Shown here: in pieces, positions 21,301 through 32,189 of the stretch | How the letters are laid out: each line of letters opens with the position of its first letter | Position numbering within the stretch: position 1 is the first letter of the stretch | NCBI GenBank assembly: GCA_003290165.1 | Contig: QNQO01002063.1 | Location: forward strand, 62,001 to 126,000 | Origin: Berberis thunbergii | Taxonomy: Eukaryota; Streptophyta; Magnoliopsida; Ranunculales; Berberidaceae | DNA: 64,000 bases | Direction: 5' to 3' | The notes under the pieces: model-generated | Database searches by the model: none | What the model was told of the DNA's origin: nothing | What the model saw: only the letters and a program-made list of their open reading frames with translations | Position numbers and translations under genes: made by a program

Positions 21301-22959
21301 TGCAGCTCACATCATGTCAAGGGATAAAAAACTGAGCCCAATGACGAAGTACTTCATTAAATGCACATCCTTTAGAATACCCTTTTGACAGTTATCTAAC
21401 CAATTTTTCAATGGCTAATCTCCATATCTGTATATTTTGAAATGCTTAAACTATATGATCTATAATAAAATATCAAACAACATATATAAATTTTCAGTGG
21501 CATACATTGTTACAAACGATCTTCTATGCCCAAGAACTTATCTGGGATCAAAAAATAAAATCATAAAAAGGAAAGGGGGGATAGCCGGCTAAAAAAGCAA
21601 CCATTTCAACTACCAGTAACAAAATGGATAATAAAGCCGGTATGAAGATATGGGGCGGAAAAAGAGGATGTTACAGCAGAAACTAATCGAGACAAGTATA
21701 GCAATGCCAGAGGTGATTGGTTTCTAAGACACCCAAAAAATGCATATGGCAAAGGTAAATGACGAAACAAGCTATTGGCCTAAAGCTCAAAAGTTAATGG
21801 GAATAAAATCATAATTTTAGAAATATGTGTAGTAGGGAAGTACCCTCAAGGAATCATTCAAGATTATTTTTTTTTTAATGCATGTGCTCTGAAATGATAG
21901 TGACTAACACAAGCTTTTACAAATCAAACAAAAGATAGTTTTTAAACAGACACATAAACATCCATTCCTGCCGTATTTGGATTTGGATTGTGAGACCTGT
22001 GTTTATGCTTTTTTTACAGCTTAACAATTCTTCAAAAAAAAAAAAATTCTAATTAATTCAAATTCAAGTAAAGCACAATGAACAACTTTAACTATACAGA
22101 TCAGGGAACAAAGTGCAACAAATAAGTTTATGTAACTAAGAAGAATGCAAGTTTACAGATATGAAACACTTAAGTAATTACTATGTTGGTATAATGAACC
22201 TACCTTACCTACCATAACGGGCCAAAAGGTTTGTTCGGTGGTATGCAATTGTAAGGTTGTATTGAAGGAATGTATACCCTCGATCTGCCCCAGCCGGACG
22301 CCATTTTTTCATTTCATTTGAAGCTTGTTTCAGAGTACAGACAAGAGAAACAAACATGTTCCTATTTAATGAATCACCAACAAATCCTGCATTTGTTCAC
22401 AAAGTCATAACTACAGAGTTCCCTCATCAACTAAACCAGCCCTAAAATTACAGAGATTCTTAAGCGTTTCATGGAAATTTGAAATGAAATGAGAGAAGCA
22501 TTTACCGATATTAGTGTTTCTGAAGCGTTTGAGAAATAGAACTGGATCAAATTGACGAAGATCGCATCCCCTCGGCTTCCAACGCCATTTGATGATCTCA
22601 AGGGCATTGGATTTATTGCTTGAAATGCAGTTCCAGCCTTTGAAGATCTCCTTGCAAGTGTTGTCATACCGTGTAGGTCTTATGGTAGGATCATAGATCC
22701 AAGCTCCATCAGAGTAATCACATAAATTTGATTTCTCGAACTTTGAGTTCCCTCTATTGTTGATTTCTAGGTTTTTTTGGTTATCAATAGAAAGAGAGTC
22801 TCTCGTAGAGGTATTGAAAGATGAGAAAACGAGGAATAATGAACCGAAGCAGATAAGAGAGAGTAGGAGGAAAGAGGTACTACGGGAGAAGGAGAAGGTT
22901 TTCTTCTTCTTAGCGTCGTCATCTTTTGTGGCCATGAAAATACTCACACTAGCATCCAC
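18301..22959 (-). CDS. Trichome-birefringence-like (TBL) polysaccharide O-acetyltransferase, six exons
   Basis: Member of the plant TBL/DUF231 PC-esterase family, type II Golgi proteins that O-acetylate wall polysaccharides such as xylan, mannan or pectin. Exons on the minus strand: 22506-22959, 22209-22386, 20921-21061, 20534-20654, 19286-19420, 18301-18552; all junctions GT-AG and in phase, giving 1281 nt and 426 residues. Features: cytosolic basic tail, signal-anchor at about residues 29-47, TBL domain [12 protein letters not shown] with [10 protein letters not shown], the catalytic GDS block [11 protein letters not shown] (Ser about 157) at the start of exon 2, and the DxxH block [17 protein letters not shown] (Asp 402, His 405) in exon 6. 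[20 protein letters not shown] and the overall text recall the TBL12/TBL13 group, from memory only. A second ATG at codon 9 is possible. A partial paralog lies at 41895-43241. No breaks seen. Confidence 0.93.
19139..19165. repeat. C-run followed by A-run in TBL intron
   Basis: About 16 C then 12 A on the plus strand, just below exon 5. It is a homopolymer region where length calls may be unreliable. Confidence 0.85.
20199..20440. mobile_element. Tourist-like MITE in TBL intron 4
   Basis: A 242-bp element with terminal inverted repeats of about 50 bp: GGGCGTGTTTGATTCCAAAG at the left and, reverse-complemented, GTTTGTGTTTGATTTCAAGG at the right. Flanked by TAA on both sides (20196-20198, 20441-20443), the target duplication typical of PIF/Harbinger-derived Tourist MITEs. 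It lies wholly in the intron between TBL exons 4 and 5, so it does not affect the coding sequence. Confidence 0.83.
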
Positions 22960-24110
22960 TTCTAGTAAATAGTGTGAATGTGAATGCAGAGTGTAATTGG
23001 ATCAGAACATCCAAAGTTGCGGCAATTTCTGGATTGGGTTGTCACAGCAACACTTGATTGCTCCTGATCAAAGATTGTGATTTCTTTTTTTGAGTTAATT
23101 TCGGACCCTTGATTTTAAGAAATATTCCATTGTGTAGAAAAAACATAAAAATTTCGGTCGTAATTTCAAATTTAGCAATATAAATTATGCATTTTAATCA
23201 GTTAAATACTACATAAAAAGTCTCGCACGACTCATAGTGTCATAGAAACTGAATATTACATAAGAATCAATCACATCACAAACTTTTGATACTAAAATAA
23301 CATTATAACATGTTAAAATATGCATATTCAAAATAAGAAATATTCGTTGAAATTTCGACATATTTCAAGAAATCACATCCTTGCTCCTGACTAACATATC
23401 AATTTGGTAAAATGCCTCTAATGAATATTGTTGAATCTTTGCAAGTCTACTTCGAATACAAATGTCGAAAAAATGCAGTACTAAACTACACTAAATTACA
23501 AAAATATTAAGAATACTTTCACAGTGAACTTAAACCAAAGCTTTGTACTTCAAAACGAGTCGTCAATCTAATGTGGTAAGATTCTTTGATTACTTGCAAC
23601 AGTAGTTTGAAACATAGAACCAAATTTCTTCTTTTACGATGAGTCATTAATCATTTTCTATATCTCAACTAAACTCCTAGCTACATTCTTATTATTCACA
23701 GTAAACTCCCTCGAAACAACAATCATGAATTAGGGATTAGGGTTTATTAAAAAATTTCAAGAAGAATCAAAGGCCAAAGAAAACCTTGTGTTGAATGTGT
23801 TACAAAATCATTAAAAAGTAAACAAAAGAGATCGATCAAAAAGAGATGATTGAAATTTTTAGACTCACAGTTTCGCTGTAAATCGTCGTCGAACTCCTCC
23901 TGTTCTTAAAAATTGAAAAGTAACAAAGAACGATTGATGAATCGAGCAAAAGGAGAGAGCGAATTTGGAGATGAAGAAACTGCACTCAAGATCGATCCGA
24001 GCGAGACTTCTTTTGGCATCTTGGTCTATCTTCTCTTGTCAAGAGGAAAGAGAGTGTTTTTCACGCTCAAAAAGGCTTTGTCACAACTCATAACGGCCCT
24101 CGATTGACAT
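22960..24110. promoter_or_regulatory. Upstream region of TBL, duplicated
   Basis: Presumed promoter/leader region. On the minus strand a CAGCGAAACT|GTGAGT donor-like site near 23875 could end a 5' untranslated exon lying at about 23880-24080, with splicing into the region just above the ATG; this is a guess from sequence only. The stretch 23057-23695 occurs three times in the window (also 40827-41536 and 43340-44055). Confidence 0.4.
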
Positions 24111-24212
24111 TGAGATGGGTTACATCATACATAATATATCTCAGGCCATCTAGATGCTCATTAAGCTGCTTTTAACTAAAAGTCTTGCTTAGTGAATCCA
24201 AGGAACAAATCA

Positions 24213-24237
24213 TCTCAACTCAACTCAACTCAACTCA
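24213..24237. repeat. (CAACT)n microsatellite
   Basis: Five consecutive CAACT-type units (24213-24237); absent from the block A copy 2, which has a local deletion of this interval. Confidence 0.85.
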
Positions 24238-24258
24238 CTCGTTATTCAGGCAAAAAAA

Positions 24259-24381
24259 TCTAGAGAGTCGAGCCCTTAGAGCCAAGACAGCGATGGGGTT
24301 TTCTATCCATGTGATTGTATTTAATTGAGCCATTATAATCATCTCTAGGATGAAGAATGGTATTGGGCTTGGCTCTCTAGA
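24259..24381. mobile_element. MITE, family 6
   Basis: Termini TCTAGAGAG and CTCTCTAGA, with a centre CTCTAGGATGAAGAATGGTA shared with 7437-7583. The paralogous copy at about 44494-44602 has lost its left end. Confidence 0.65.
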
Positions 24382-24849
24382 AAAGTTCTTATTCAGGATT
24401 TAGTTTTGGTATCAACAACTCTGCGTGTAGAAAGTCTGTCAAATTAAAAAGAAAAAGTTTTTTAAAACACGATCTAGAAAAAATGATATAGATTTAACAT
24501 TTGCCTAAAACTATGACGTAGGACTCTATATATAGTGTTCACAATAACTAGATATTAATTTTCATCCCTTTACCGTACTTTTCAACAAAATAGAGAAAAT
24601 AAAAAACACCCACAACTCTCCAAATGGTTATTTAACAAATGCATTGACAGACCAAAATCCACTAGAACTGTACTGCATTATCCGAGATTGAAGGGCACTC
24701 CTGATATTCTCAAAGATGTAACCGATTGATTAGAAAACATATATAACATAGCCAGTGGCGGAGTCAAGATGTTCACAAAAAGAGGGCAAAGTGGAGAGGG
24801 CAAGTAAAAAAATAGTAAATTTTTAGAGGCCAATTAGTTAAATATACGA

Positions 24850-25005
24850 CAAAAAAAATTGGGCTTGGGGGAGGGGGTGCTGCATGACCCGACCCACACG
24901 AGTCATGCAGCAGTTGAGTCGAGGGTGCCAAGAATCGAACATGCGCCCTGAAAGAGTGACCCTCAGGTGCAGTTACTAAACCATCTGAGCAAGCCCTGGT
25001 GGGTG
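24850..25005 (-). mobile_element. tRNA-derived SINE (family S2)
   Basis: On the minus strand it begins GGGCTTGCTCAGATGGTTTA (A-box TTGCTCAGATGG) and has B-box TGTTCGATTC about 50 bp later, followed by a GGCACCCTCGACTC body and a GCATGACTCG..CGGGTCATGC hairpin, ending before CCCCCTCCCCCAAGCCC. It keeps tRNA-like T-arm sequence but no full cloverleaf. The duplicate lies at about 45275-45412. Confidence 0.62.
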
Positions 25006-25164
25006 GTTGACATGTTAGTTGTTTAGTACTTGAAGTAAAGGTTACAACATTAAAATGGCATATCTCAGTTTCTACTCCAATCCTTCTCTTGAACCCCAAA
25101 CCCAAAATACACGAGAAGTATTGAGTTCTTGTCCCCTAGGACTCCGAGATATCAAACTAAATTG

Positions 25165-25881
25165 GCCTGCTAAACTTGCACAAGAAAACTATGAAATAAT
25201 CAGCTAAACTAATTTTTACGGATACTTTACTCAATCAATCACAATTCAAACCAGATCTCGCAAAAATGAAACATAAAAAGCAAGACGGTGAATGTGAATC
25301 AAAAGAATTCAGTACAATCAAAGCTTATGTTTCAAGAATTGTAAATCAAGAAAACCAGTTACAATTTGGAATCCAAGTATGAGATTCTCACTCACTTAAT
25401 AGGTTTCTTTCACTCAAAATGTACAAAGTTGGTAATTAATGCATTCAATTTGAGAAATCAATACAGTTTACACTCGACCATAATCATTAAAGAAAGAAGG
25501 AAAAACCTGAATTCGAAGATTTCGTCACCGAAGCTAATCAAGAATGGAAGAAAAGAAAGATTGGTAATAGATCGACGAGGAAAACGAAATTGAGAAGTGT
25601 TTGATGAAAAGACAGAGAGATTGATTGATTGATAGATAGATAGATACCTGAGAGATGAGTGGAAGGAGAAGCTGCTTGCGAGATCCGAGATCTGTATTTA
25701 TTTATTTATTTATTTTTGCGCGTCTAAGTGTTTTTTCTTTTCTTTTGTAAAACTCTCGAGTATCTGGTAGTATTTGTAGGGTATGTTTGGGAAAAATAGA
25801 CACAAAATTGAAACAGTTTCTGTAAATTCGATTTTCAGACTTATCCTTAAGACTTGGAGGAATAGAGGTAAATAGTCTTAT
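25165..25881 (-). pseudogene. CGR promoter and 5' leader remnant without coding sequence
   Basis: Matches 48640-49330, the region just upstream of the CGR ATG in the other duplicate, including the leader exon ending CACTCATCTCTCAG|GTATCT (copy at about 25645) and the CTTCGGTGACGAAATCTTCG mini-exon candidate near 25515-25540. All CGR coding exons are gone: at about 25160-25180 the sequence joins the two flanks with about 18 bp of unmatched filler (GGCCTGCTAAACTTGCAC). Short GATT/GATA and TATT microsatellites lie in the leader. It may still be transcribed, but it cannot encode CGR. Confidence 0.8.
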
Positions 25882-25911
25882 AAAATTGATTTACTAAATT
25901 GATTTCCTATT
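25882..25911. other. Pararetrovirus empty site with tandem duplication
   Basis: Corresponds to the 17-bp repeats flanking the viral insert at 49322-49338 and 52293-52309. Here AAAATTGATTTACT is followed directly by AAATTGATTTCCTATT, so even the unoccupied site has an imperfect tandem copy of the target. Confidence 0.8.
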
Positions 25912-26524
25912 AGCAAATATGATGATATATTAGATAGTAAATTATCACTTTTTCTCTTTCTTTTTATTTGAATCTTTAAGATCCAACTGGTAAACTCTAT
26001 GCCAAGGTTTGAGGCAAACATATGGCACAAATCATCTCCCATTAGAGACATACGGTTCGAACAAAAATGAATAACGGGTTCAGTCACTAAAACCTAAAAA
26101 AACATTTTGTAATGGACCACGAATCAGGTTAAAGGGTCAAATCTCAGGTAAAACAAATTTCTCCCGACAGAAGATAAAGATGTTACGAATGAGACAAATC
26201 GTGACGGAAATGTCTCCCTTAAAGATGTATCTCAATGAAAAAGAAAACTATTATGAGTAACGTTCCCTTTCATTGTGATGTGTATGCTCAAGTCATACAC
26301 ATAATTAATTACTTTTATTATAAAAAAAATAAAAGATAAAGAAGATGCACCAATTACGAAAAATACTACAATTATACTTTGTCCAAACATCAAAATGCCT
26401 TCGGCTATCAAAAAATGTGATTTTTGATGCTCAAACAACTTAATGTGAAAATGGAGAAATTACTAACCAAGCATACTAGTAGTCTCTCGGTCTGTCAACT
26501 TAATGCCTTCGGCTCTGTCAGAAG

Positions 26525-29029
26525 TTATTGACTTGGGAACACCATGTAAATGAACCACTTCTTTGAAAAACAAGTATGCGATATTGGAAGCATCTGTGGT
26601 CTTTTACAAGCCACAAAATGTGTCATCTTGGAATAACGATCAACCACAACCATAATTGAATCATTACCTCTTTGAGTACGAGGTAAGCCTAACACAAAAT
26701 CCATGCTAACATCAACCCAAGGTGCATCTGGAACTGGTAGTGGAGTATAGAGACCGGTATTCTGAATAGTTCCTTTAGATCTTTGGCAAACCATACACCT
26801 TTGGACAAATCTTTGAACATCACGCTTCAAAGAAGGCCAAAAATATCTTTCTTCCATAAGAGCAATTGTTTTATCACGTCCAAAGTGTCCTCCAAGGCCT
26901 CCCCCATGTAATTCACGAATAAGATGTAGACGTAAAGAACCGTGGGGAATGCAAAGACGATGACCTTTGAAAAGAAAACCATCTTGAATTAAGAAGTCAT
27001 CTGTACCATGCGAAAGAGAACGACATTTTTCCCACATAGTCTTGAAATCGTCATCTGCACCATAAAGATCCTTCAAATAATCAAAGGCCAAACTCTCATT
27101 CCGAATAGTCACAAGTAGATGAGCACGTCTACTTAAAGCATCAGCAACTTGATTCAACTTTCCACTCTTATGCCGAACCGAAAAAGTATACTTGTTGATG
27201 GTCGATAACCAACGATCATGCATTCTGTTTACCTTGGCTGAAGTAGTCAAGAATTTCAAAGCGTGATTGTCAGTGTTAACGATGAATTCTCGATGAACAA
27301 GATAAGTATGCCACTGTTTTAGAGCTTGCACAAGAGCAATTAATTCTAATTCATAAGTAGACCACTTCTTCCTAGCATCAGAATTTTTCTCACTATAATA
27401 AGCAACTGGATGACCCCCTTGAGATAAAACCGCACCAATACCGATAATCGAAGCGTCACAATCGACTTCAAATGGCTTATCAAAATCCGGCATAGCAAGA
27501 ACTGGAGTACGACACAATTTTTCTTTAAGAGCATTGAAACCCTTATTCGCCTCTTCTGTCCATTCAAACTTTTCTCGTTTCAAACAATCGGTAAGACCGG
27601 CAGCAATTGAACTAAAATTCCGAACAAAACGCCTGTAGAAAGATGCCAACCCATAAAAACTTCGAACATCACGAATGCATGTAGGTGTAGGCCAATCTGC
27701 AATGGCAGTCACCTTAGAATCATCCACTAAAATTCCAATGTCCGAGACAATATACCCTAAGAAGAGGACTTTATTTGAGAAAAATGTGCACTTCTTCAAA
27801 TTCACAAAGAGAGCATTATCGACAAGGACTTGGAACACCTTAGAAAGTTGTGAGAGATGGTCGTCTTCGCTGCGACTATAGATCAAGATATCATCAAAAT
27901 ACACAATAACAAATTTACCAAGGAAAGGTTGTAGAACCTGATACATGAGTCGCATAAAGGTGCTAGGAGCATTAGATAATCCGAATGGCATAACAAGCCA
28001 CTCATATAATCCTTCCTTTGTTTTGAAAGTTGTCTTCCATTCATCCCCTTCACGAATACGGATTTGATGATATCCACTACGTAAATCAAGTTTAGTGAAA
28101 ATTTTAGAACCAGTAAGCATATCGATCATGTCATCTATCCGTGGAATCGAAAATCTATACGGGATGATAATTTTGTTCAAAGCGCGACAATCAATACACA
28201 TTCTCCATCCACCATCCTTCTTTTCAACCAAAAACGCTGGACTAGCACAAGGACTTTTGCTATATCGAATCAAACCTTTAGCCAACAAATCTTCTACCTG
28301 GCCTTGCAAAATATCATGTTCTTTCGGACTCAACCGGTAGTGTGCGTGATTTGGTAATGAAGCTCCCGGTATGAAATCGATTTGATGTTGAAGGTCACGT
28401 AAATGAGGCAAAGTAGCAGGCAATTCATCAGGAAATAAAGCACCAAATTGATTTAATAAGGGTTGTACCTGCGAAGGAACTTCTACTAGAGGTTTGTTGT
28501 CTTCATGAGAACTCAACGTGTGGACTGTATGTAATTGATGAGCAATAGTATCCACCAAAGCACCTGTGTGTCCGTCACTATGCTCTTTCACAACCGAGGA
28601 AGACTTGGAAGGATGTAGAACCTTTCGTTTTCCATCCTTGTAAAAAGTGTAAATATTCTCATAGCAATTGTGAACTGCACGAACATCATACTGCCAAGGG
28701 CGACCAAGAAGAAGATGTGTAGCACTCATGTTGATTACATCACAAAGCACCGTATCCTCAAAATTTGGAAAAGAGAATTTCACCATGCATTGATGAGTAA
28801 TTTGCTGAGATGAAGAACTATTAACCCAACCAACTTGATAAGGACGAGGATGCGGTGTCACCGGCAAATCTAACCCCTGCGCCACATTGGACGCAATGTA
28901 ATTGTCAACACTTCCACTATCCATAATCATATCACACACCTTCCCTCCTATCAAACACTTCGACCGAAAGATACTATGGCGTTGTGAAAAGCACGGTTCG
29001 GTAAGTAACAAAGGACGTATCATACCCAT
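26525..29029 (-). pseudogene. Gypsy pol: protease, RT, RNase H, partial integrase
   Basis: One open frame of 834 codons. In order: retropepsin active site IMDSGSVDNYIAS (about residues 35-47), RT with LVEKKDGGWRMCIDCRALNK, KLDLRSGYHQI, MPFGLSNAPSTFM and the catalytic FVIVYFDDILIYS, RNase H (FEVDCDASIIGIGAVLSQ; later NTDNHALKFL), the integrase HHCC zinc finger (ELHGGGLGGHFGRDKT ... CMVCQRSKG) and the first core motif MDFVLGLP with DRYSKMTHFV. The last 30 residues are out of frame: an extra A in the AAAAGA run near 26600 shifts the frame just before the expected integrase continuation, which is then cut off at about 26514. RT and RNase H domains look intact; the protein cannot integrate. Confidence 0.93.
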
Positions 29030-29079
29030 AAAGTGATCACCATAAGCTTCGAAAACATCATCGGTGTCGTTACGTGCAC

Positions 29080-30523
29080 TGTCATCTTCATACGGTCCTT
29101 CTTCGTCAACGTGAGGTTCATCACTAATGAGGCCATTAAACCTGCGGCAGTCACTGGATGTATGACCGAATTGCTGACACTTGTTGCACTTATCTCCACG
29201 AAACTTCGACTACTCCCCTAGCGTATGTCGTTGTGGAACAGGTTTAGTTCTAGATGGAAATCGAACATTGGACTGTTTGTGTGGGTTAGGGGGGGGGAAA
29301 TGGGGTTGTGTTCTTGTCTTGAGGAGTGGGGAGTATAGGTGTATTTTGTTTGGGGAGAGGAGATTGGGATCGAGTAAAATTGGGACTTTCTAGTTGTGGA
29401 AAAGGAGAATTGTGAAATTCTGCATGAGAAGCGGAATTGGAATAATATGGATTATAAGATGACGACCTTTGATAGGTGTTGGAGTAATTAGAATTGGATG
29501 GTCGGTAATTGGTTGGGGTTCGAGTTGATTGTCGGAATGGTGGAGCTCTAGAAGAATGCGTGACCCTACGTTCGATAGTCAAAGCTTGTTGAATAGCCTC
29601 AACCATTGTATAGACTGATTGTGTCATCCCATATTGAATTAACCGATTCAAGCCTTCGGTAAATCGAGATACCAACTGCTCCCTCTGATTCATGAAGTTG
29701 ATTTCTAGCCACCAAATTGTAAAATTCTGAGACATAATCTTCAACCGAATTTGCTCCTTGCTGGCAATTCTGAAGTTTGACAAAAAGTTGTTGTTTAAAA
29801 TCCCGTGGTAAAACTTCTCGCGAATCAATTTCCTCATTCCCTCCCAAGTACGAATTGGTGGTTTACCACTTTTTGAACGATCTTCACATAGTTTTTCCCA
29901 CCAGGCGGCTGCTCCTCCCTTGAGCTTGTAAGCAACAAGTTTCACCTTAGAATGATCCGGAACTTCCATAAATTGGAAGAAAGCTTCGACCTCATAGAAC
30001 CAATCCAATAACGCTTCAATTTTGAAATTCCCGGTGAAATTTGGAATATCCGCTTTTAACTTGTATTCCGTAGAGCACCGTACGGACTTTGTCCCGATCT
30101 GAGACGCCTATCATCCGTCCATCGCTTTTCTTGTTCATCCTCGATTGAATCATCATCTTCACTATCGATCTGAAAAAACCGAAGTCTTCCTTTTCGGCAA
30201 GCCGATAAAACTTTCATGTTGATGTTTGGTACCGAACTCCTTCATGATTTCTTTCGGAATATCGTTATTGTGCTCGAAAGAATTTTTGTCATGTCGCCGG
30301 ATGGAAGTTGCAGAATCGATTTTACCGTCATCAGTTAACGACGCTTTCTTTCACGTTGATGAACAAACACCTTGTCTTCCATATTGAGAAGCTTCAGAAG
30401 CGATGCTAGCTGATTTTGAATATCATTGAGGTCGGCTTGTAACGGTGCAATTTTGGTATCCATTGACACCGTCAAATCTTCCGAAAGTTTTGCATCTATG
30501 GTTTCCATAGTGATTTCTTCCAT
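29080..30523 (-). pseudogene. Gypsy gag with CCHC zinc knuckle, frameshifted
   Basis: The ATG at 30523 opens MEEITMETIDAKL with a coiled segment. The capsid-like domain reads MDWFYEVEAFFQFMEVPDHS, GGAAAWWEKL in one frame, then switches to LPRDFKQQLFVKLQNCQQGA and SVEDYVSEFYNLVARNQLHE in another (about 29690-29830), then returns for QLVSRFTEGLNRLIQ; two compensating frameshifts explain this. A Ser/Asn/Tyr-rich linker and a knuckle CNKCQQFGHTSSDC (29145-29185) follow, with an in-frame TAG just before the knuckle at about 29210. Additional breaks separate the 30335-30523 part from the rest. Confidence 0.85.
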
Positions 30524-30630
30524 TGTTGGTTGAGGTGGAGATGGGTAGATGGTTTTTTTTTTTTTTTGGAACGATGTGTTGCGGAAGCGGAGAAAAATCG
30601 ATTTCGAGGTAAGAACCTCAAAATTCACTA

Positions 30631-30642
30631 GCTCTGATACCA
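30631..30642 (-). other. Primer binding site (tRNA-iMet)
   Basis: TGGTATCAGAGC on the minus strand, two bases from the LTR end at 30645. Confidence 0.92.
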
Positions 30643-30644
30643 AC

Positions 30645-31155
30645 TGATGTGGTACCCGTAGTTTGAAGAAGACGATATAAATATTGTCGGGGATGCGAAG
30701 AGACGAAGGAGATGCGTTAAGAAGAAATTGTAATAATAACAAAGGGGTTTGAGGAATAAATTTGTTTATTTGATTGCTTGGAAAAGATATGTCTTACATG
30801 TTGATATCTCTCTCTATTTATACTACTCAAAGCTAAATAACCAACTTTGACAAGGAGTTGGAAAAGAAAGAAAAATTAGAAATCCTACGTACGGTCAAAG
30901 ACCAAAAAGAAAATCATACGTTTAATAAAATAGGAGTTCTTATTTTGTCGAACTTCCTAAAACTGTTGAGTTGATAAAATAAGAGTTCCTATTTTTTCGA
31001 ACTTCCTAAAACTGTTGATGTGATAAAATAGGAGTTCCTATTTTGTCATACTTCCTAAAACTGGATTTCCTAAAACTGTTGATGTGATAAAATAGGAGTT
31101 CCTATTTTTTCATAATTCCTAAAACCGGATTTCCTAAAACTGTTGTCCTGCATCA
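30645..31155 (-). repeat. 5' LTR of the truncated gypsy element
   Basis: On the minus strand it starts TGATGCAGGACAACAG and ends GGGTACCACATCA. TATAAATAG lies at 30814-30822. The upstream half (30915-31150) holds about four tandem copies of a unit of roughly 55-65 bp built around AAAATAGGAGTTCCTATTTT and CTTCCTAAAACTG, each with a palindromic AGGAGTTCCT-type core. No partner 3' LTR remains. Confidence 0.85.
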
Positions 31156-31508
31156 GGAAATGAAAATTATACTGAAAAAGTTTGTTTATTTACTTGACTC
31201 CCTGAAATCTTACACTTCACCAAGTTCCTCCCTAGGGAGTTTTGAGCTATCTATATGCAAGATACTTTACACTGACCATCAAGTCCCATGTGTATGATCC
31301 AGTCTATTTTTAGTTAGGCTAAAACAAATGTAAATGATCCAATTTATTTTATTTACTTGCAGCCGTATTACCACATTACAAATGCTACCTCTCCCTGCCA
31401 ACGCTCGATGTATTTATTTCTTTCATTTTATTTATTCCAGGGAAGACTTTTTTATCCTTTTTTTTTGTATTTATTTGAGCTTCGTAGTTTTGTTATTGGA
31501 TGGAGCAG

Positions 31509-31746
31509 TTCTTAAGAGCCAAGTCTCTAGCATCAGATTAGCGTCAGGGGAGCCTCAAAATCATGATCAAGGTGAAGAAAAATAGATCAAGATGAAGAAC
31601 ATAAGAAGAAGAAGACGAACATATGAAGAACAAAAGAACAAAGGAAGAAGATAAGAAGAAAAAGAAGAGATGAAAAAAATAGGATGATGGAGGGACTTAA
31701 AGCTCTCCTAACACTGATCCGACGCTAGGGGTCTGGCTCTTAAGAA
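31509..31746. mobile_element. MITE, family 7, with purine-rich core
   Basis: A 238-bp element with imperfect terminal inverted repeats of about 45 bp: TTCTTAAGAGCCAAGTCTCT at the left versus TTCTTAAGAGCCAGACCCCT (reverse complement of the right end), both continuing into AGCRTCRGATYAG-type sequence. The interior (31560-31690) is a GAAGAA-rich tract. Flanks are too simple to assign a target duplication. Confidence 0.7.
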
Positions 31747-32132
31747 TTTTTCTATTGCGCGTCACTTATATGTGAGACAAAATAACAATAAAATCAATAT
31801 CAAACTGAAAAGTTAAAAATAAAAATAAGAGATGATATGTCAGAATAAGATGTAACCATGACAAATTTCATGCCTAATTGTTGTTGTGTAAATCAATAAT
31901 CAAAATATGGTAAAACCCGAGTACAAGATTGGGCTTAACCTTGGAAGAATTTCTCATGAAGTAGAGATATTAGATCGCTCGCATGTATTTCCTTTTTTAA
32001 TGACGCTCTTCACACTTCCGAAAAAAATAGACTTTTTCGTATGCATGTCATCTTCAAGTGAGTGATATGGGAACATGACATAAATGATAGAAAATGATAA
32101 TTAAATACCCATACCATCAAGTTTACATATTG
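31747..32132. other. Intergenic, no gene seen
   Basis: AT-rich DNA between the MITE and the LINE. The last bases (from 32135) are the left terminus of a family-3 MITE split by the LINE. Confidence 0.5.
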
Positions 32133-32149
32133 ATGAGTAAGTCTAGGCA
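32133..32149 (+). repeat. LINE target-site duplication, 5' copy
   Basis: ATGAGTAAGTCTAGGCA, identical to 37629-37645 directly after the LINE poly(A). A 17-bp perfect duplication. Confidence 0.92.
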
Positions 32150-32189
32150 ATGCCCCAATTTCAAGTATTTGGTATACAACACTTTTAAG

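Larger units (their letters stand above)
21843..26440. repeat. Segmental duplication block A, copy 1
   Basis: Matches 41537-52842 (block A copy 2) in order and orientation: TBL intron 2 part, exons 2 and 1, the TBL upstream region, CGR promoter and flank. Differences: copy 1 lacks the CGR coding region (present in copy 2 at about 45578-48640), lacks the pararetrovirus of 49339-52292, and lacks the 742-bp inverted-LTR insert of 41983-42724. Confidence 0.9.
26514..31155 (-). mobile_element. Ty3/gypsy LTR retrotransposon, 3' truncated
   Basis: Minus-strand element with a 511-bp 5' LTR (30645-31155), tRNA-Met primer site, gag, protease, RT, RNase H and the first part of integrase. It stops abruptly near 26514, just after the TSDR motif of the integrase core, so the rest of integrase and the 3' LTR are missing. 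The junction carries a short ATGCCTTCGGCT sequence also present at about 26395, suggesting a microhomology or template-switch deletion. Confidence 0.93.

Noticed and set aside
22757..22972. Plus-strand frame opposite TBL exon 1
   Set aside because: Antisense shadow of a conserved coding exon.
24935..25005. Possible tRNA gene on the minus strand
   Set aside because: A-box and B-box are present, but no acceptor or anticodon stem pairs properly; better explained as a tRNA-derived SINE.
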